Shown here in pieces: positions 1 to 9,687 of a stretch of 64,000 nt of DNA (position 1 is its first letter; each line of letters begins with the position of its first letter). This DNA comes from Ornithinimicrobium sp. F0845 (GTDB taxonomy: Bacteria > Actinomycetota > Actinomycetes > Actinomycetales > Dermatophilaceae), in NCBI RefSeq assembly GCF_023015765.1, contig NZ_JALKAL010000005.1, positions 62,001 to 126,000 on the forward strand. Reading direction: 5' to 3'. The translations under genes were made by a program, and so were the position numbers. The notes under the pieces were generated by a model that ran no database searches, was not told the DNA's origin, and saw nothing but the letters and a program-made list of their open reading frames with translations.

Positions 1-906
1 GTGCTCGGTGCCTGTGTGGACGACGCCCCGGCGGCGACCGAGGTCGCGGGGGTTCCCGTGGTCGGTTCCGAGGGGGACGTCCTCGTCCGGGCCGTCGATC
101 TGAACGTCGACGTGATCGCCGTGTCCTCCTCCGCGGGCCTCGGTTCCTCCGGGTTGCGGCGGCTCGGCTGGGCCCTGGAGGGCACCGACATCGACCTGGT
201 GGTCGCCCCGGGGATCATGGACGTGGCCGGCCCTCGCGTGCGGACGCGTCCGGTGCAGGGACTGCCGCTCATCCATGTGGAGGCACCCACCTTTGACGGG
301 CCCGCCCTGGTCGTGAAGAACCTCATGGACCGGGCCGTTGCAGCCCTGGGCCTGGCGCTGCTGTCGCCGGTCTTCCTGTGCCTGGCCGCGATGATCGCCT
401 TCCACGACCGCGGACCGGTCTTCTTCCGCCAGGAGCGGGTGGGCCGCGACGGTCGCACCTTCCGGATGCTGAAGTTCCGCACCATGCACACGGAGGCCGA
501 GGCGGCCCTGCCATCGCTGATGGCCGCCAATGACGGGGCCGGGCCGCTGTTCAAGATCAAGGACGACCCCCGCGTCACCCGGCTCGGCCGGGTGCTTCGG
601 CGCTACAGCGTGGATGAGCTGCCGCAGCTGATCAACGTGCTCCGCGGAGAGATGAGCCTGGTGGGGCCCCGTCCGCCGCTGCCGCGCGAGGTCCTCGCCT
701 ACGAGGCCGACACCCGGCGCCGGCTGCTGGTCAAGCCCGGCATGACCGGCATGTGGCAGATCGGCGGGCGCAGCAACCTGTCCTGGACCGAGTCGGTCCG
801 CCTCGACCTGTACTACGTCGAGAACTGGACACCGCTGCTGGACCTGATGATCCTGTGGCGCACGGTGCGCGTCGTGACGCGACCGGACGACACCGGGGCC
901 TTCTGA
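1..906 (+). CDS. Exopolysaccharide sugar transferase, 5'-truncated by the window edge
   Basis: Polyprenyl-phosphate glycosyl-1-phosphate transferase, which starts exopolysaccharide or glycan repeat assembly by moving a sugar-phosphate onto a lipid carrier at the inner membrane. The visible 301 residues hold one membrane segment (about 112-134), then the bacterial sugar transferase domain: FFRQERVGRDGRTF, KFRTMH, DELPQLINVLRGEMSLVGPRP and KPGMTGMWQIGGRSNLSW. Full-length members are usually 450-500 aa with more N-terminal membrane helices, so the true start lies before base 1 and the GTG at base 1 is probably internal. The sugar is not predictable from sequence. Confidence 0.92.
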   Translation: MLGACVDDAPAATEVAGVPVVGSEGDVLVRAVDLNVDVIAVSSSAGLGSSGLRRLGWALEGTDIDLVVAPGIMDVAGPRVRTRPVQGLPLIHVEAPTFDGPALVVKNLMDRAVAALGLALLSPVFLCLAAMIAFHDRGPVFFRQERVGRDGRTFRMLKFRTMHTEAEAALPSLMAANDGAGPLFKIKDDPRVTRLGRVLRRYSVDELPQLINVLRGEMSLVGPRPPLPREVLAYEADTRRRLLVKPGMTGMWQIGGRSNLSWTESVRLDLYYVENWTPLLDLMILWRTVRVVTRPDDTGAF

Positions 907-943
907 GTCCCGCACCGCCCGCGCCGCGCGACAGCCCGGCCGA

Positions 944-949
944 TACGCT
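944..949 (+). promoter_or_regulatory. Putative -10 box (TACGCT) of a leaderless transcript
   Basis: TACGCT fits TANNNT and ends 6 nt before the GTG at 956. Transcription would begin at or next to the start codon. No convincing -35 is visible. Confidence 0.45.
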
Positions 950-955
950 GACCGT

Positions 956-1921
956 GTGCTAGCCGCCTACGTCGCTGAGATCACTCCGGACGACCCCCTA
1001 GCGGGGCTGGTCGTGGGCGAGCGCCCAGAGCCGGAGGTGCCGGACGGCTGGGTCAGGGTCGACGTGCGAGCCGCCGCGCTGAACCACCACGACCTGTGGT
1101 CGCTGCGCGGGGTCGGTCTGCGGCCTGACCGGTTGCCGATGATCCTGGGCTGCGACGCCGCGGGGGTGGACCAGGACGGCCGGGAGGTGGTCGTGCACTC
1201 GGTCGTCTCCAGCCCCGGCTGGACCGGCGAGCAGACCCTCGACCCGCGCCGCTCCCTTCTGTCTGAGCTGCACCAGGGCACGCTGGCCGAGCAGGTGGTC
1301 GTGCCCGCGGGCAACCTGGTGCCCAAGCCGGCCGGCCTCTCCTTCGAGGAGGCCGCCTGTCTGCCGACCGCCTGGCTCACGGCCTACAAGATGCTGTGCG
1401 TCAACGGGGGCCCGCCGGGATCCACGGTCCTGGTCCAGGGCGCCGGCGGCGGTGTCGCGTCCGCGGCCATCGCGCTCGGTGCCGCGACCGGCTATCGCGT
1501 CTGGGCCACCAGCCGGGACGAGACCCGACGGCAGCGTGCCCTGGAGCTCGGGGCCGAGGCGGTGTTCGAGCCCGGTCAGCGGCTGCCCGAACGCGTCGAC
1601 ATCGTGCTCGAGACGGTCGGGGCCGCGACCTGGTCCCACTCGGTGTCCAGCCTGCGCCCAGGCGGCACGGTGGTCATCGCGGGAGCCACGTCCGGCGACG
1701 CTCCGGCCAAGGCGGAGCTGACCCGGATCTTCTTCCAGCAGATGCGGATCCAGGGATCGACGATGGGCAACCTGGAGCAGCTGCGCCAGGTCGTCCGGGT
1801 CGTCGAGCAGACCGGCGTCCGTCCGCTGATCGACCGCGTGATCCCGCTCGCCGAGGCGGCCGACGGCCTGGCGGCCCTGGACGCGGGCGAGGTCTTCGGC
1901 AAGGTGGTGCTGACTCCGTGA
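956..1921 (+). CDS. MDR-superfamily (quinone-oxidoreductase-like) dehydrogenase
   Basis: 321-aa NAD(P)H-dependent medium-chain dehydrogenase/reductase. The N-terminal GroES-like domain is followed by a Rossmann fold with the AGGGVASAA dinucleotide loop near residue 162. The catalytic zinc Cys is absent (NHHDLW in its place), which fits zinc-independent quinone or enoyl reductases better than true alcohol dehydrogenases. The GTG start follows a TACGCT -10 by 6 nt, so the mRNA may be leaderless. The stop overlaps the GTG of the prephenate dehydratase by 4 nt (GTGA), so the two are probably co-translated although unrelated in pathway. Substrate unknown. Confidence 0.85.
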   Translation: MLAAYVAEITPDDPLAGLVVGERPEPEVPDGWVRVDVRAAALNHHDLWSLRGVGLRPDRLPMILGCDAAGVDQDGREVVVHSVVSSPGWTGEQTLDPRRSLLSELHQGTLAEQVVVPAGNLVPKPAGLSFEEAACLPTAWLTAYKMLCVNGGPPGSTVLVQGAGGGVASAAIALGAATGYRVWATSRDETRRQRALELGAEAVFEPGQRLPERVDIVLETVGAATWSHSVSSLRPGGTVVIAGATSGDAPAKAELTRIFFQQMRIQGSTMGNLEQLRQVVRVVEQTGVRPLIDRVIPLAEAADGLAALDAGEVFGKVVLTP

Positions 1922-2919
1922 GCAGCGGGACGGGCGCCGTGGCCGGGGCGACAGACGCCGTGGCTGGGAGGACCGACGCCGGGTCGAGCGGAGGCATGGG
2001 TTACCTCGGCCCCGCCGGCACCTTCTGCGAGGCGGGGCTGCGGCGCCTCGACCCCGAGGCCGCTGCGAGCGCCTGGCCCGCCCCCAACGTCGCGGCAGCG
2101 CTCGAGGCACTGCGTGAGGGGCGTCTGGAGGCGGCGCTGGTGCCCTTCGAGAACTCGGTAGAGGGGTCGGTGTCGGCCACCCTGGACGAGCTGATCCGTG
2201 GTGCGCCCCTGGTCATCACCGGTGAGGTGCACGTCGAGGTCGAGTTCGCACTCATGGCGCGGCCCGGCACCGACCTGTCATCGGTGCGCCGCGTGGCGAC
2301 CCACCCCGTGGCCCACGCGCAGACCCGGGACTGGGTGGCGGCGCAGCTGCCGGAGGCCGAGGTCATCCCGGAGTCGTCGACGGCACGGGCCGCTGTGCTG
2401 GTCGCCGCGGAGGTCTATGACGCGGCCATCGCGGCGCCCCTGGCGGCCGAGCGGCACGGGCTGGATATCCTGGTCAGTGGGATCGCGGATCGGCCGGGTG
2501 CCGTCACCAGGTTCATCCGCCTCGCGCGGCCCGGCCACATCCCGCCGCCCACCGGCGCGGACGTGACCACGGTCGTGGCCTACCTGCGACGCAACCACGC
2601 CGGAGCACTGCTGGAGCTGCTCAACCAGTTCGCGATGCGCGGCGTGGACCTGGTGCGCCTGGAGTCGCGCCCGACCGGCGAGGCCCTGGGGCAGTACTGC
2701 TTCGCCATCGAGGCGCTGGGCCACCTCAGCGAGCCGCGGGTCGCCGAGGCACTCGCGGGGCTGCGCCGGGTCTGCGCCGAGGTCCGCTTCCTCGGCTCCT
2801 ACGCCCGGGCCGACGGGGCCCCCACGCGGGTGCCGGAGGAGGCGACCTCCACGGCATACTCCGACTCGCGGGACTGGCTCGCCAGCCTCACAAGCAGCCG
2901 GCCGGGGATCAGCCGTTGA
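1918..2919 (+). CDS. pheA: Prephenate dehydratase
   Basis: Converts prephenate to phenylpyruvate in phenylalanine synthesis. About 333 aa from the GTG at 1918, which overlaps the upstream stop; an ATG at 1996 would give 307 aa and start right at the conserved GYLGPAGTFCEAGL, so the Ala/Gly/Thr-rich first 26 residues may be untranslated or disordered. The PDT domain has FENSVEGSV and the catalytic TRF (AVTRFIRL). A C-terminal ACT domain with LESRP should bind phenylalanine for feedback control. The stop overlaps the convergent GDSL gene by 11 nt. No chorismate mutase domain is present, as in other actinobacterial enzymes. Confidence 0.93.
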   Translation: MSSGTGAVAGATDAVAGRTDAGSSGGMGYLGPAGTFCEAGLRRLDPEAAASAWPAPNVAAALEALREGRLEAALVPFENSVEGSVSATLDELIRGAPLVITGEVHVEVEFALMARPGTDLSSVRRVATHPVAHAQTRDWVAAQLPEAEVIPESSTARAAVLVAAEVYDAAIAAPLAAERHGLDILVSGIADRPGAVTRFIRLARPGHIPPPTGADVTTVVAYLRRNHAGALLELLNQFAMRGVDLVRLESRPTGEALGQYCFAIEALGHLSEPRVAEALAGLRRVCAEVRFLGSYARADGAPTRVPEEATSTAYSDSRDWLASLTSSRPGISR

Positions 2920-3568
2920 CCTTGAGCCAGTCCTGCCACCCCGCGTGCAGCACGAGCCACGCGATGAGGCCGTAGCCAGCCTGTCCTGGGTGCACGCCGT
3001 CACCGGCGGCGAGGTCGGACTGCCACTGGTCGTGGTCCTTGAGCGGATGGAAGCAGTCGACATAGGGGACCGACCGTCGGCCGCAGACATCGGCCTGGGC
3101 ATCCGCGAGGACTCCGAGACGCTGGTTGACGTCGGCGTCCAGCGTCGGGGTGGGGCCGACGACGAAGGTGCTGATGCCGGTGGTCGTGGCCTCGTCCAGG
3201 ATGTTGGCGAGGTTGAGCCGCGAGCGGGCGGTGGTGATCCCCGCCGAGATGTCGGTGGCCCCGACGCCGACGATCAGGCGACGCTCGGACCGGCCCTCCC
3301 ACCGGGGTGAGCACTCGGTCCGCCAGCGCGCCATGACGTCCGCACTGGACTCGCCCCGAACCCCCAGGTTGTAGGCCGTCAGGTCGGCGTCCTGGACCGG
3401 GCTGCGCCCGACCACCCGGCTGACCCACCCCAGTGCCTTGGGGTCGCCGTAGCCGGCGACGAAGCCGTCACCCACGAAGCACAGGCCGATGTCACGGGGG
3501 CCTTCGGCGACGTGGAACTCGGCGCTGGGGTTGAACTCCACGGCGGGCTCGTCCTCATCGGGTGTCAC
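2909..3568 (-). CDS. SGNH/GDSL-family hydrolase
   Basis: 219-aa esterase or lipase-like protein. Block I reads FVGDGFVAGYGD, so the usual GDS is GDG here. A block-III-like Gly-Asn region (YNLGVRGESS) and a C-terminal DGVHP carrying the catalytic Asp-His pair are present. No signal peptide is seen, which suggests a cytoplasmic enzyme. Replacement of the block I Ser by Gly could mean loss of classical esterase activity or use of another nucleophile. It starts with GTG at 3568, just downstream of the 59-aa gene on the same strand, and probably shares an operon with it and the acetyltransferase. Substrate unknown. Confidence 0.75.
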   Translation of the reverse strand: MTPDEDEPAVEFNPSAEFHVAEGPRDIGLCFVGDGFVAGYGDPKALGWVSRVVGRSPVQDADLTAYNLGVRGESSADVMARWRTECSPRWEGRSERRLIVGVGATDISAGITTARSRLNLANILDEATTTGISTFVVGPTPTLDADVNQRLGVLADAQADVCGRRSVPYVDCFHPLKDHDQWQSDLAAGDGVHPGQAGYGLIAWLVLHAGWQDWLKVNG

Positions 3569-3580
3569 GGGCGTCCTCCC

Positions 3581-3760
3581 TCACTCGTCGTCATCGTCAT
3601 CAGACCGGGCCAGCCAGGTGGCGAACCGGTCCACCGCGGCCTCGAACTCCGGGTGCAGGTCCACGAACGTGCGCAACTGGTCGGAGAGCCACTCAAGAGT
3701 GACCTCCTCGTCGCCACGCCGGGTGGCCAGCTCCTCGATGCCCCGGTCGGTGAAGTACAC
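3581..3760 (-). CDS. Small conserved actinobacterial protein (DUF6104-like)
   Basis: 59 aa from a GTG at 3760, reading VYFTDRGIEELATRRGDEEV at its N-terminus and ending in a run of Asp/Glu (SDDDDDE). It resembles a short family I know from Streptomyces and relatives as DUF6104; the family name is from memory. It has no membrane segment or recognised catalytic motif. It sits 9 nt after the acetyltransferase stop and 12 nt before the GDSL gene start, so the three look co-transcribed. Function unknown. Confidence 0.7.
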   Translation of the reverse strand: MYFTDRGIEELATRRGDEEVTLEWLSDQLRTFVDLHPEFEAAVDRFATWLARSDDDDDE

Positions 3761-3769
3761 AGCCGCAGA

Positions 3770-4819
3770 CTAACCCGCGGAGGCCTCGACGTCCTTGTGC
3801 CACGACTCTGTGACGTAGACCGTCCTCCACCCCATCGAGGTGTAGAGCCCGTCCGCGCCCGTCGGCGACTCTGCGTCGACCTCGAGGCCGACACGGTTGC
3901 GTCCCCGGGCGGCGGCGTCCGCGATCACCGCCCACAGGAGCGCCTTGGCCACGCCCCGTCCGCGCGCGCTGGAGTGGACACCGATGTATTCCACGTAGGA
4001 CCCGTCCGGCACCGGATTGCCCTGGGGATCCAGCCGGCCGGTGACCGTCGTCCCCACCAGGGCCCCGGCCGGGGCGCCGTCGACCTCGGCGAGCCACCAG
4101 TGGTCCCACCGGTGCCCGGGATCGGCCCGGAGCCGGTCCAGGAACTCCTCGAAGGTCTCCCGGTAGTTGTTGAAGTGGTCGGCGAAGGACTCCTCGAGGA
4201 TCTCGTGCACCGCGTGCAGGTCGTCCTCGTCGGGAAGACCCACGGCGTCGTCGCGGCGGACCCGGTGCACCACGACGCCCTCACGCGGCTCGGGGTGGTC
4301 GGTGGCCTCCTCCGGGGTGACCGGGCGCTCCATCTGCCACCAGGTGCGGACCAGCCGGAAGCCGGCGGCGCGCAGCCAGCGGTCCTGGCGGTCGTCGTCC
4401 TCGAAGGCACCCGAGTCCATCTGGGTGGCGGCCAGCCCGCGGTCGTGGGCGATCCCCGCCGAGGTGCGCTCGGCGAGCGCGAAGGCGTAGGCGGCCACGG
4501 GCTCGGCCACCTCGGGATCGAGGTCCGGGTCCACCGTCACCCCGACCAGCACCCGCCCGGCCGCCCGGTCGTGGCAGCTCACCCAGGCACGGGCCACGCC
4601 CTCGGGGTCGCGGATGAGCCAGTGGGAGCGCGTCACGGCGCCCTTTCCGGTCACATCGGCCGTGACCTGCTCACTGTCGGCGCCCGGCCAGCCGCGGGCC
4701 TCCTTCTCGTGGCGCCTGAGCAGCCGGACCAGGTCCTCGACATCGTCTCCGGTCGGTTCTCGCGCGGTCCAGCCCGAGGGCAGGCCAGCGGAGGACGGGG
4801 CAACGGCGGGAGAACTCAT
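3770..4819 (-). CDS. GNAT-family N-acetyltransferase, two-lobed
   Basis: 349 aa from the ATG at 4819. The length suggests two GNAT-like halves. The C-terminal half carries the acetyl-CoA loop, VEYIGVHSSARGRGVAKALL, near residue 275, and ends in a GLYTSMGWRTV-type strand. The N-terminal half keeps a weaker version. It resembles mycothiol synthase-type tandem GNAT proteins in layout, but I see no proof of that function. A second in-frame ATG lies at 4828; 4819 is preferred because AAGAAT ends 7 nt before it, a plausible leaderless -10. First gene of a minus-strand operon with the 59-aa protein and the GDSL hydrolase. Confidence 0.8.
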   Translation of the reverse strand: MSSPAVAPSSAGLPSGWTAREPTGDDVEDLVRLLRRHEKEARGWPGADSEQVTADVTGKGAVTRSHWLIRDPEGVARAWVSCHDRAAGRVLVGVTVDPDLDPEVAEPVAAYAFALAERTSAGIAHDRGLAATQMDSGAFEDDDRQDRWLRAAGFRLVRTWWQMERPVTPEEATDHPEPREGVVVHRVRRDDAVGLPDEDDLHAVHEILEESFADHFNNYRETFEEFLDRLRADPGHRWDHWWLAEVDGAPAGALVGTTVTGRLDPQGNPVPDGSYVEYIGVHSSARGRGVAKALLWAVIADAAARGRNRVGLEVDAESPTGADGLYTSMGWRTVYVTESWHKDVEASAG

Positions 4820-4868
4820 GGGGGCCATTCTTTCAGGGTGCCCCCGGCCGGCGCACACACGGCCCGCC

Positions 4869-7800
4869 TCAGCGGTCGAAGGCCTCCTTGAGCAGGGCGC
4901 CCTGCTCGACCGCGTGCACCTTGGCCGAACCTGTCGCCGGGGAGGCCGAGGCCGGGCGGGCGACGACCCGCAGGGGCCGCTCCTCGCCGTAGTGCGCCAT
5001 CGCCTCCGGCAGGTTGAGCGCCATGTGGGACCAGGCGCCCTGGTTCTTGGGCTCGTTCTGGACCCACACCAGCTCGGCGTTGGGGAAGGCCTTGACCTGC
5101 TCGGCAACCTCACGGCCAGGCACAGGGTAGAGCTGCTCGACCCGGATGATGGCGGTGCGGTCGTCCTCGCGCTTGGCCCGCTCCTCCTCCAGCTCGTAGG
5201 TCAGCTTGCTGCTGACCAGGAGCACCCGGTCGACCTTCTCCCCGTCCAGCTCCACGCGGTCGGGCAGGACGGGCTGGAAGGTGCCCTCGATGAAGTCCTG
5301 CGGGCTGCTCGCGGCGGGCTTGAGCCGCAGCATGGCCTTGGGGGTGAACACGATCAGCGGCTTGCGGGGTCGCAGGTAGGCCTGCTTGCGCAGGAGGTGG
5401 AAGTAGGACGCCGGCGTGGACGGGTAGGCCACCGTCATGTTGTCCTCGGCGCACAGCTGCAGGTAGCGCTCGATCCGTGCGGAGGAGTGGTCCGGACCCT
5501 GGCCCTCGTAGCCGTGGGGGAGCAGCAGCACGACCGAGGAGTGCTGTCCCCACTTCTGCTCCGACGAGGAGATGAACTCATCGACGATGGTCTGGGCGCC
5601 GTTGGCGAAGTCACCGAACTGGGCCTCCCACATGACGAGCGCGTCGGGACGCTCCACCGAGTAGCCGTACTCGAAGCCCATCGCGGCGTACTCGCTGAGC
5701 AGGGAGTCGTAGATCCAGAGCTTGGCCTGGTCGTCGGCCAGGTGCAGCAGCGGGGTCCACTCCTTGGCGTTGGTCTTGTCGGTGAGCACCGCGTGCCGCT
5801 GGACGAACGTGCCGCGACGGGTGTCCTGCCCGGCGAAGCGCACCGGGGTGCCCTCCACCAGCAGCGACCCGATCGCGAGCAGCTCGCCCATGCCCCAGTC
5901 GATCCCGCCCTCGCGGGTCATCTGCTGGCGGCGCTGCAGGAGCTGGGCCAGCTTCGGGTGGACGGTGAAGCCCTCCGGGGTGTCGACGAACGCGTCGCCG
6001 ATCCTCTCGATCAGCTCCTGGGAGATCCGGGTGGGGTGCGGCTTGTGCGGAGCACGCTCGTCCTCGTCCTGGGCCCGCGGGCGGTCCAGCTGCCCGGTGG
6101 TCCCGTCCTCGCCCTTCAGCGCTGCCTTGGTCTCGGTGAAGACCTGCTCCAGCTGGTGCTGGTAGTCGCGCAGGGCCTTCTCCGCGTCGTCGATGGTGAT
6201 GTCGCCGCGCCCGACCAGGGACTCGGTGTAGAGCTTGCGGACCGAGCGCTTGCCCTCGATCAGGTCATACATCAGCGGCTGGGTCATCGAGGGGTCGTCG
6301 CCCTCGTTGTGCCCGCGCCGCCGGTAGCAGACCATGTCGATGACGACGTCCTTGTTGAACTCCTGCCGGAACTCGTAGGCCAGCTCGGCCACGCGCACGC
6401 ACGCCTCCGGGTCGTCCCCGTTGACATGGAAGATCGGCGCCTGGACCATCCGGGCCACGTCGGTGCAGTAGACGGAGGAGCGCGAGGACTCCGGTGCCGT
6501 CGTGAACCCGACCTGGTTGTTGATGACGACGTGGATGGTGCCGCCGGTGCGGTAGCCGCGCAGCTGGGACAGGTTGAGCGTCTCCGCGACGACACCCTGT
6601 CCGGCGAAGGCCGCGTCGCCGTGCAGCAGCACGGGGAGGACGGTGAACTGCTCCCCGGCGAGGTCGAGGCGGTCCTGCTTGGCCCGCACGATGCCCTCCA
6701 GGACCGGGTTGACGGCCTCCAGGTGAGAGGGGTTCGCCGCCAGGTAGACGCCGGTGCTCTTGCCGTCCTCGGTGGTGAACTCACCCTCGGTGCCCAGGTG
6801 GTACTTCACATCACCCGACCCCTGCACCGAGCGTGGGTCCTGCTTGCCCTCGAACTCGCGGAAGATCTGGCCGTAGGACTTGCCCGCGAGGTTGGCGAGG
6901 ACATTGAGCCGGCCACGGTGCGGCATACCGATGCAGACCTCGTCGAGGTCGTCCCTGGCGGCCTCGGTGAGGATCTGGTCGAGCAGTGCGATGACCGACT
7001 CGCCGCCCTCGAGGCTGAACCGCTTCTGGCCGACGAACTTGGTCTGCAGGAAGGTCTCGAACGCCTCCGCGGCGTTCAGCCGGCGCAGGATCCGCAACTG
7101 CTCGTCCGGCGAGGTCTTCTCGTAGGGAACCTCGACGCGCTGCTGGATCCACTCGCGCTGCTCGGGGTCCTGGATGTGCATGTACTCGATGCCGACGGTG
7201 CGGCAGTAGGAGTCGCGCAGGATCCCGAGGATCTTGCGCAGCGTCAGCCGGGCCGACCCGCCGAAGCCACCGGTCGCGAAGCTCCGCTCCAGGTCCCACA
7301 GGGTGAGCCCGTGGTTGGTGATGTCCAGGTCGTGGTGCTGGCGCTGGCGGTACTCCAGCGGGTCCGTGTCGGCCATCAGGTGACCGCGGACCCGGTAGGC
7401 GTGGATCAGCTCCTGGACCCGGGTCGCCTTGGAGACGTCGTCGTCGTGGCCGGCGGTGACGTCCGCCGCCCAGCGCACCGGCTCGTAGGGGATCCGCAGG
7501 CCCGTGAAGATGTCGTCGTAGAAGCCGTCAGCGCCGAGCAGCAGCTGGTGCAGCACGCGCAGGAACTCGCCGGACTGCGCGCCCTGGATGATGCGGTGGT
7601 CGTATGTCGAGGTGAGGGTGAGCACCTTGCTCACCGCCACGCGGGCCACCGCGTCGGGGCTGGCTCCCTGCCACTCGGCCGGGTAGTCCAGGGTGCCGAC
7701 ACCGACGATCGTGCCCTGGTTGGGCATCAGGCGGGGGACGGAGGACACGGTCCCGATGCCGCCGGGGTTGGTCAGCGAGATCGTGGTGCCCTGGAAGTCC

Positions 7801-8759
7801 TCGATGGTCAGCTTGCCGTCGCGGGCCTTACGGACGATGTCCTCGTAGGCGCCCCAGAAGTTGGCGAAGTCCATCTCCTCGGCGCTCTTGATGTTGGGCA
7901 CGAGGAGCTGGCGGGTCCCGTCCGACTTGGGCACGTCGATGGCCAGACCGAAGTTGACGTGGGCCGGCTCGACGATGGCCGGCTTGCCGTCCTGCTCGGT
8001 GTAGCTGTTGTTCATCTCCGGCATCGCCTGCAGGGCCTTGACCATGGCGTAGCCGATGAGGTGGGTGAAGGAGACCTTGCCACCGCGGCTGCGCGCCAGG
8101 TGGTTGTTGATCACGATCCGGTTGTCGATGAGCAGCTTGGCCGGGATGGAGCGCAGGCTGGTCGCGGTCGGCACCTCCAGGCTGGACTCCATGTTGGTGA
8201 CCGTGCGTGCGGTCGCGCCGCGCAGCCGGGTGACCTGGGCCTCGTTCTGGGGTTTTGTCGACCGGCGCGCCGGCGCGTCGCGCGGGGTCGGGGCCGAGCC
8301 GCTCGGCTCAACCTTGTCAGCCGGCTTCTTCTCGTCGACGGCCTTGTCCGGCTCGGGCTTGGTCTCCGCGGGCCGCGCCGGCTCCTCCGCAGCCTTGGAG
8401 GCGGTCTTGGACTCCTGCGCCGCGGGCATCGCCTTGGCCTCCGTCTTCGGAGCCGGCTTGGCCTGCTCCGAGGCGTTCTTGGCCGCCGGCCTGGTCTGCT
8501 CCTCAGCGGCCTTGGGCGCTGGCTTCGTCTGCTTCTCCGCGGCCCGTGGCTCAGCTGCTGGCGCCGTGGCCTTCTGGGAGACTGGCTTGCCGGAGTTCGT
8601 CGACCCTGTCGCGCCGTCCTGCGCGGCGAAGAACTCACGCCAGGCGACGTCAACGGACGAGGGGTCCGCGAGATAGCGCTCGCGCATGTCCTCCACGAGC
8701 CACTCGTTGGCCCCGAAGTCTGCCAGGGGGTTGTCGCTGCTGAGGGACTGGTTCGCCAC
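4869..8759 (-). CDS. kgd: Multifunctional 2-oxoglutarate decarboxylase/dehydrogenase (E1 with E2-like domain)
   Basis: 1296-aa central TCA-cycle enzyme. Layout: a short E1 N-terminal helix ([20 protein letters not shown]), an Ala/Lys/Pro/Glu-rich linker at about 45-165 with repeats like [11 protein letters not shown], an acyltransferase catalytic domain with [14 protein letters not shown] near 390, then the thiamine-diphosphate E1 core ([35 protein letters not shown]). No lipoyl domain is present, so lipoyl-E2 must come from another protein, as is known for mycobacterial and corynebacterial Kgd/OdhA. GTG start at 8759 with GAAAGAGG upstream. A TAGGCT -10 candidate lies at 8810-8815. In relatives GarA/OdhI controls this enzyme; neither is in the window. 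Confidence 0.96.
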   Translation of the reverse strand: MANQSLSSDNPLADFGANEWLVEDMRERYLADPSSVDVAWREFFAAQDGATGSTNSGKPVSQKATAPAAEPRAAEKQTKPAPKAAEEQTRPAAKNASEQAKPAPKTEAKAMPAAQESKTASKAAEEPARPAETKPEPDKAVDEKKPADKVEPSGSAPTPRDAPARRSTKPQNEAQVTRLRGATARTVTNMESSLEVPTATSLRSIPAKLLIDNRIVINNHLARSRGGKVSFTHLIGYAMVKALQAMPEMNNSYTEQDGKPAIVEPAHVNFGLAIDVPKSDGTRQLLVPNIKSAEEMDFANFWGAYEDIVRKARDGKLTIEDFQGTTISLTNPGGIGTVSSVPRLMPNQGTIVGVGTLDYPAEWQGASPDAVARVAVSKVLTLTSTYDHRIIQGAQSGEFLRVLHQLLLGADGFYDDIFTGLRIPYEPVRWAADVTAGHDDDVSKATRVQELIHAYRVRGHLMADTDPLEYRQRQHHDLDITNHGLTLWDLERSFATGGFGGSARLTLRKILGILRDSYCRTVGIEYMHIQDPEQREWIQQRVEVPYEKTSPDEQLRILRRLNAAEAFETFLQTKFVGQKRFSLEGGESVIALLDQILTEAARDDLDEVCIGMPHRGRLNVLANLAGKSYGQIFREFEGKQDPRSVQGSGDVKYHLGTEGEFTTEDGKSTGVYLAANPSHLEAVNPVLEGIVRAKQDRLDLAGEQFTVLPVLLHGDAAFAGQGVVAETLNLSQLRGYRTGGTIHVVINNQVGFTTAPESSRSSVYCTDVARMVQAPIFHVNGDDPEACVRVAELAYEFRQEFNKDVVIDMVCYRRRGHNEGDDPSMTQPLMYDLIEGKRSVRKLYTESLVGRGDITIDDAEKALRDYQHQLEQVFTETKAALKGEDGTTGQLDRPRAQDEDERAPHKPHPTRISQELIERIGDAFVDTPEGFTVHPKLAQLLQRRQQMTREGGIDWGMGELLAIGSLLVEGTPVRFAGQDTRRGTFVQRHAVLTDKTNAKEWTPLLHLADDQAKLWIYDSLLSEYAAMGFEYGYSVERPDALVMWEAQFGDFANGAQTIVDEFISSSEQKWGQHSSVVLLLPHGYEGQGPDHSSARIERYLQLCAEDNMTVAYPSTPASYFHLLRKQAYLRPRKPLIVFTPKAMLRLKPAASSPQDFIEGTFQPVLPDRVELDGEKVDRVLLVSSKLTYELEEERAKREDDRTAIIRVEQLYPVPGREVAEQVKAFPNAELVWVQNEPKNQGAWSHMALNLPEAMAHYGEERPLRVVARPASASPATGSAKVHAVEQGALLKEAFDR

Positions 8760-8809
8760 GGCGTGCGCGCCTCTTTCTCACAGGTAGTCGGCCGAACTTG
8801 TGTGTGGCC

Positions 8810-8815
8810 AGCCTA
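8810..8815 (-). promoter_or_regulatory. Putative -10 box (TAGGCT) for kgd
   Basis: Reading the minus strand, TAGGCT lies about 50 nt before the kgd GTG, in the 94-nt gap after the ABC permease gene. It would give a leader of about 45 nt that includes a GAAAGAGG ribosome site. No good -35 is seen. Confidence 0.35.
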
Positions 8816-8853
8816 TCTCCGTTCGGGTCGGTCGCGCGCAATGGCCCTGCGGG

Positions 8854-9687
8854 TCAGGTGATATCCCTGCGGCGGGTCAGCCAGAGCCCGATCAGGGTCA
8901 TGATCGCGGCATACGCGAGGAGGGTCAGAGCACCCGCCCACCAGGTGAGCTGGTCACCCCCGGCACCCATGGCCTCGCCCAGCGCCGGGTCCATGCCGGA
9001 GTAGAGCGAGAGGGTGGCTGTCGTGGCCTGGCTGGGGAAGAACTTGGCCAGGACGTCCCAGCCCTCGAAGAAGGTCAGGGCGAAGGCCACGATCGGTTCG
9101 ACGATGAGGGCGAAGGCGATCCCGACGAACAGCGCGGCGACCTGATTGCTGATCAGCACGCCCAGTCCCAGCCCGATGAGTCCCCACACGATGAGGATCA
9201 GGGCCATCAGCGCGAACGTCTGGCCGAGCGCTGCGACGTCCGGGAAGAGGGACTCACCGGCGGTGGCGAGCAGGACGCCACCGCCCACGAGTGCGCCGGC
9301 GATGTGCGCCACCGCGTTGACCACGAGGATGGCGATCAGCGCCGCGACCTTCGCGAAGATCACCTGGTGCCGACGGGGTCCGGCCAGAAAGGTGTTGGAG
9401 ATGGTCTTGTGCCGGAACTCCTGGCCCATGCTGAGCACGCCGATGACCAGGGACAGCATGTAGGCGAACTGGATCCCGCCGGAGTAGATCATCCGGACCA
9501 TCGTCAGCTCGGGCACCGCGTCGCGGACCCTGATCATGGCCTCGCCGACGGGCATCTCGCCGTAGAGGGTGAAGTAGCCGGTGAACGCCGCGAAGAGCGC
9601 GCCGACCAGGAACATGGCCAGAGCCATGCCCCACCACATCCGGGTCGTGAAGTACTTCCGCAGCTCGGAGCGCACGAGTCGGCTCAT
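8854..9687 (-). CDS. ABC-2-type transporter permease
   Basis: 277-aa integral membrane protein with about six hydrophobic segments, beginning MSRLVRSELRKYFTTRMWW, the amphipathic opening typical of ABC-2 permeases. Its start overlaps the stop of the ATP-binding gene by 4 nt (ATGA), so the two form one exporter. Substrate cannot be told from sequence. Such pairs often export antimicrobial peptides or lipids. Confidence 0.88.
   Translation of the reverse strand: MSRLVRSELRKYFTTRMWWGMALAMFLVGALFAAFTGYFTLYGEMPVGEAMIRVRDAVPELTMVRMIYSGGIQFAYMLSLVIGVLSMGQEFRHKTISNTFLAGPRRHQVIFAKVAALIAILVVNAVAHIAGALVGGGVLLATAGESLFPDVAALGQTFALMALILIVWGLIGLGLGVLISNQVAALFVGIAFALIVEPIVAFALTFFEGWDVLAKFFPSQATTATLSLYSGMDPALGEAMGAGGDQLTWWAGALTLLAYAAIMTLIGLWLTRRRDIT

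Noticed and set aside
4614-8861. A 1,415-codon open frame on the plus strand
   Set aside because: It lies opposite kgd, whose protein has every expected domain. The antisense product is low in complexity (Leu/Val/Gly/Asp/Arg) and has no family motif, as expected from the third-position GC bias of a long gene.
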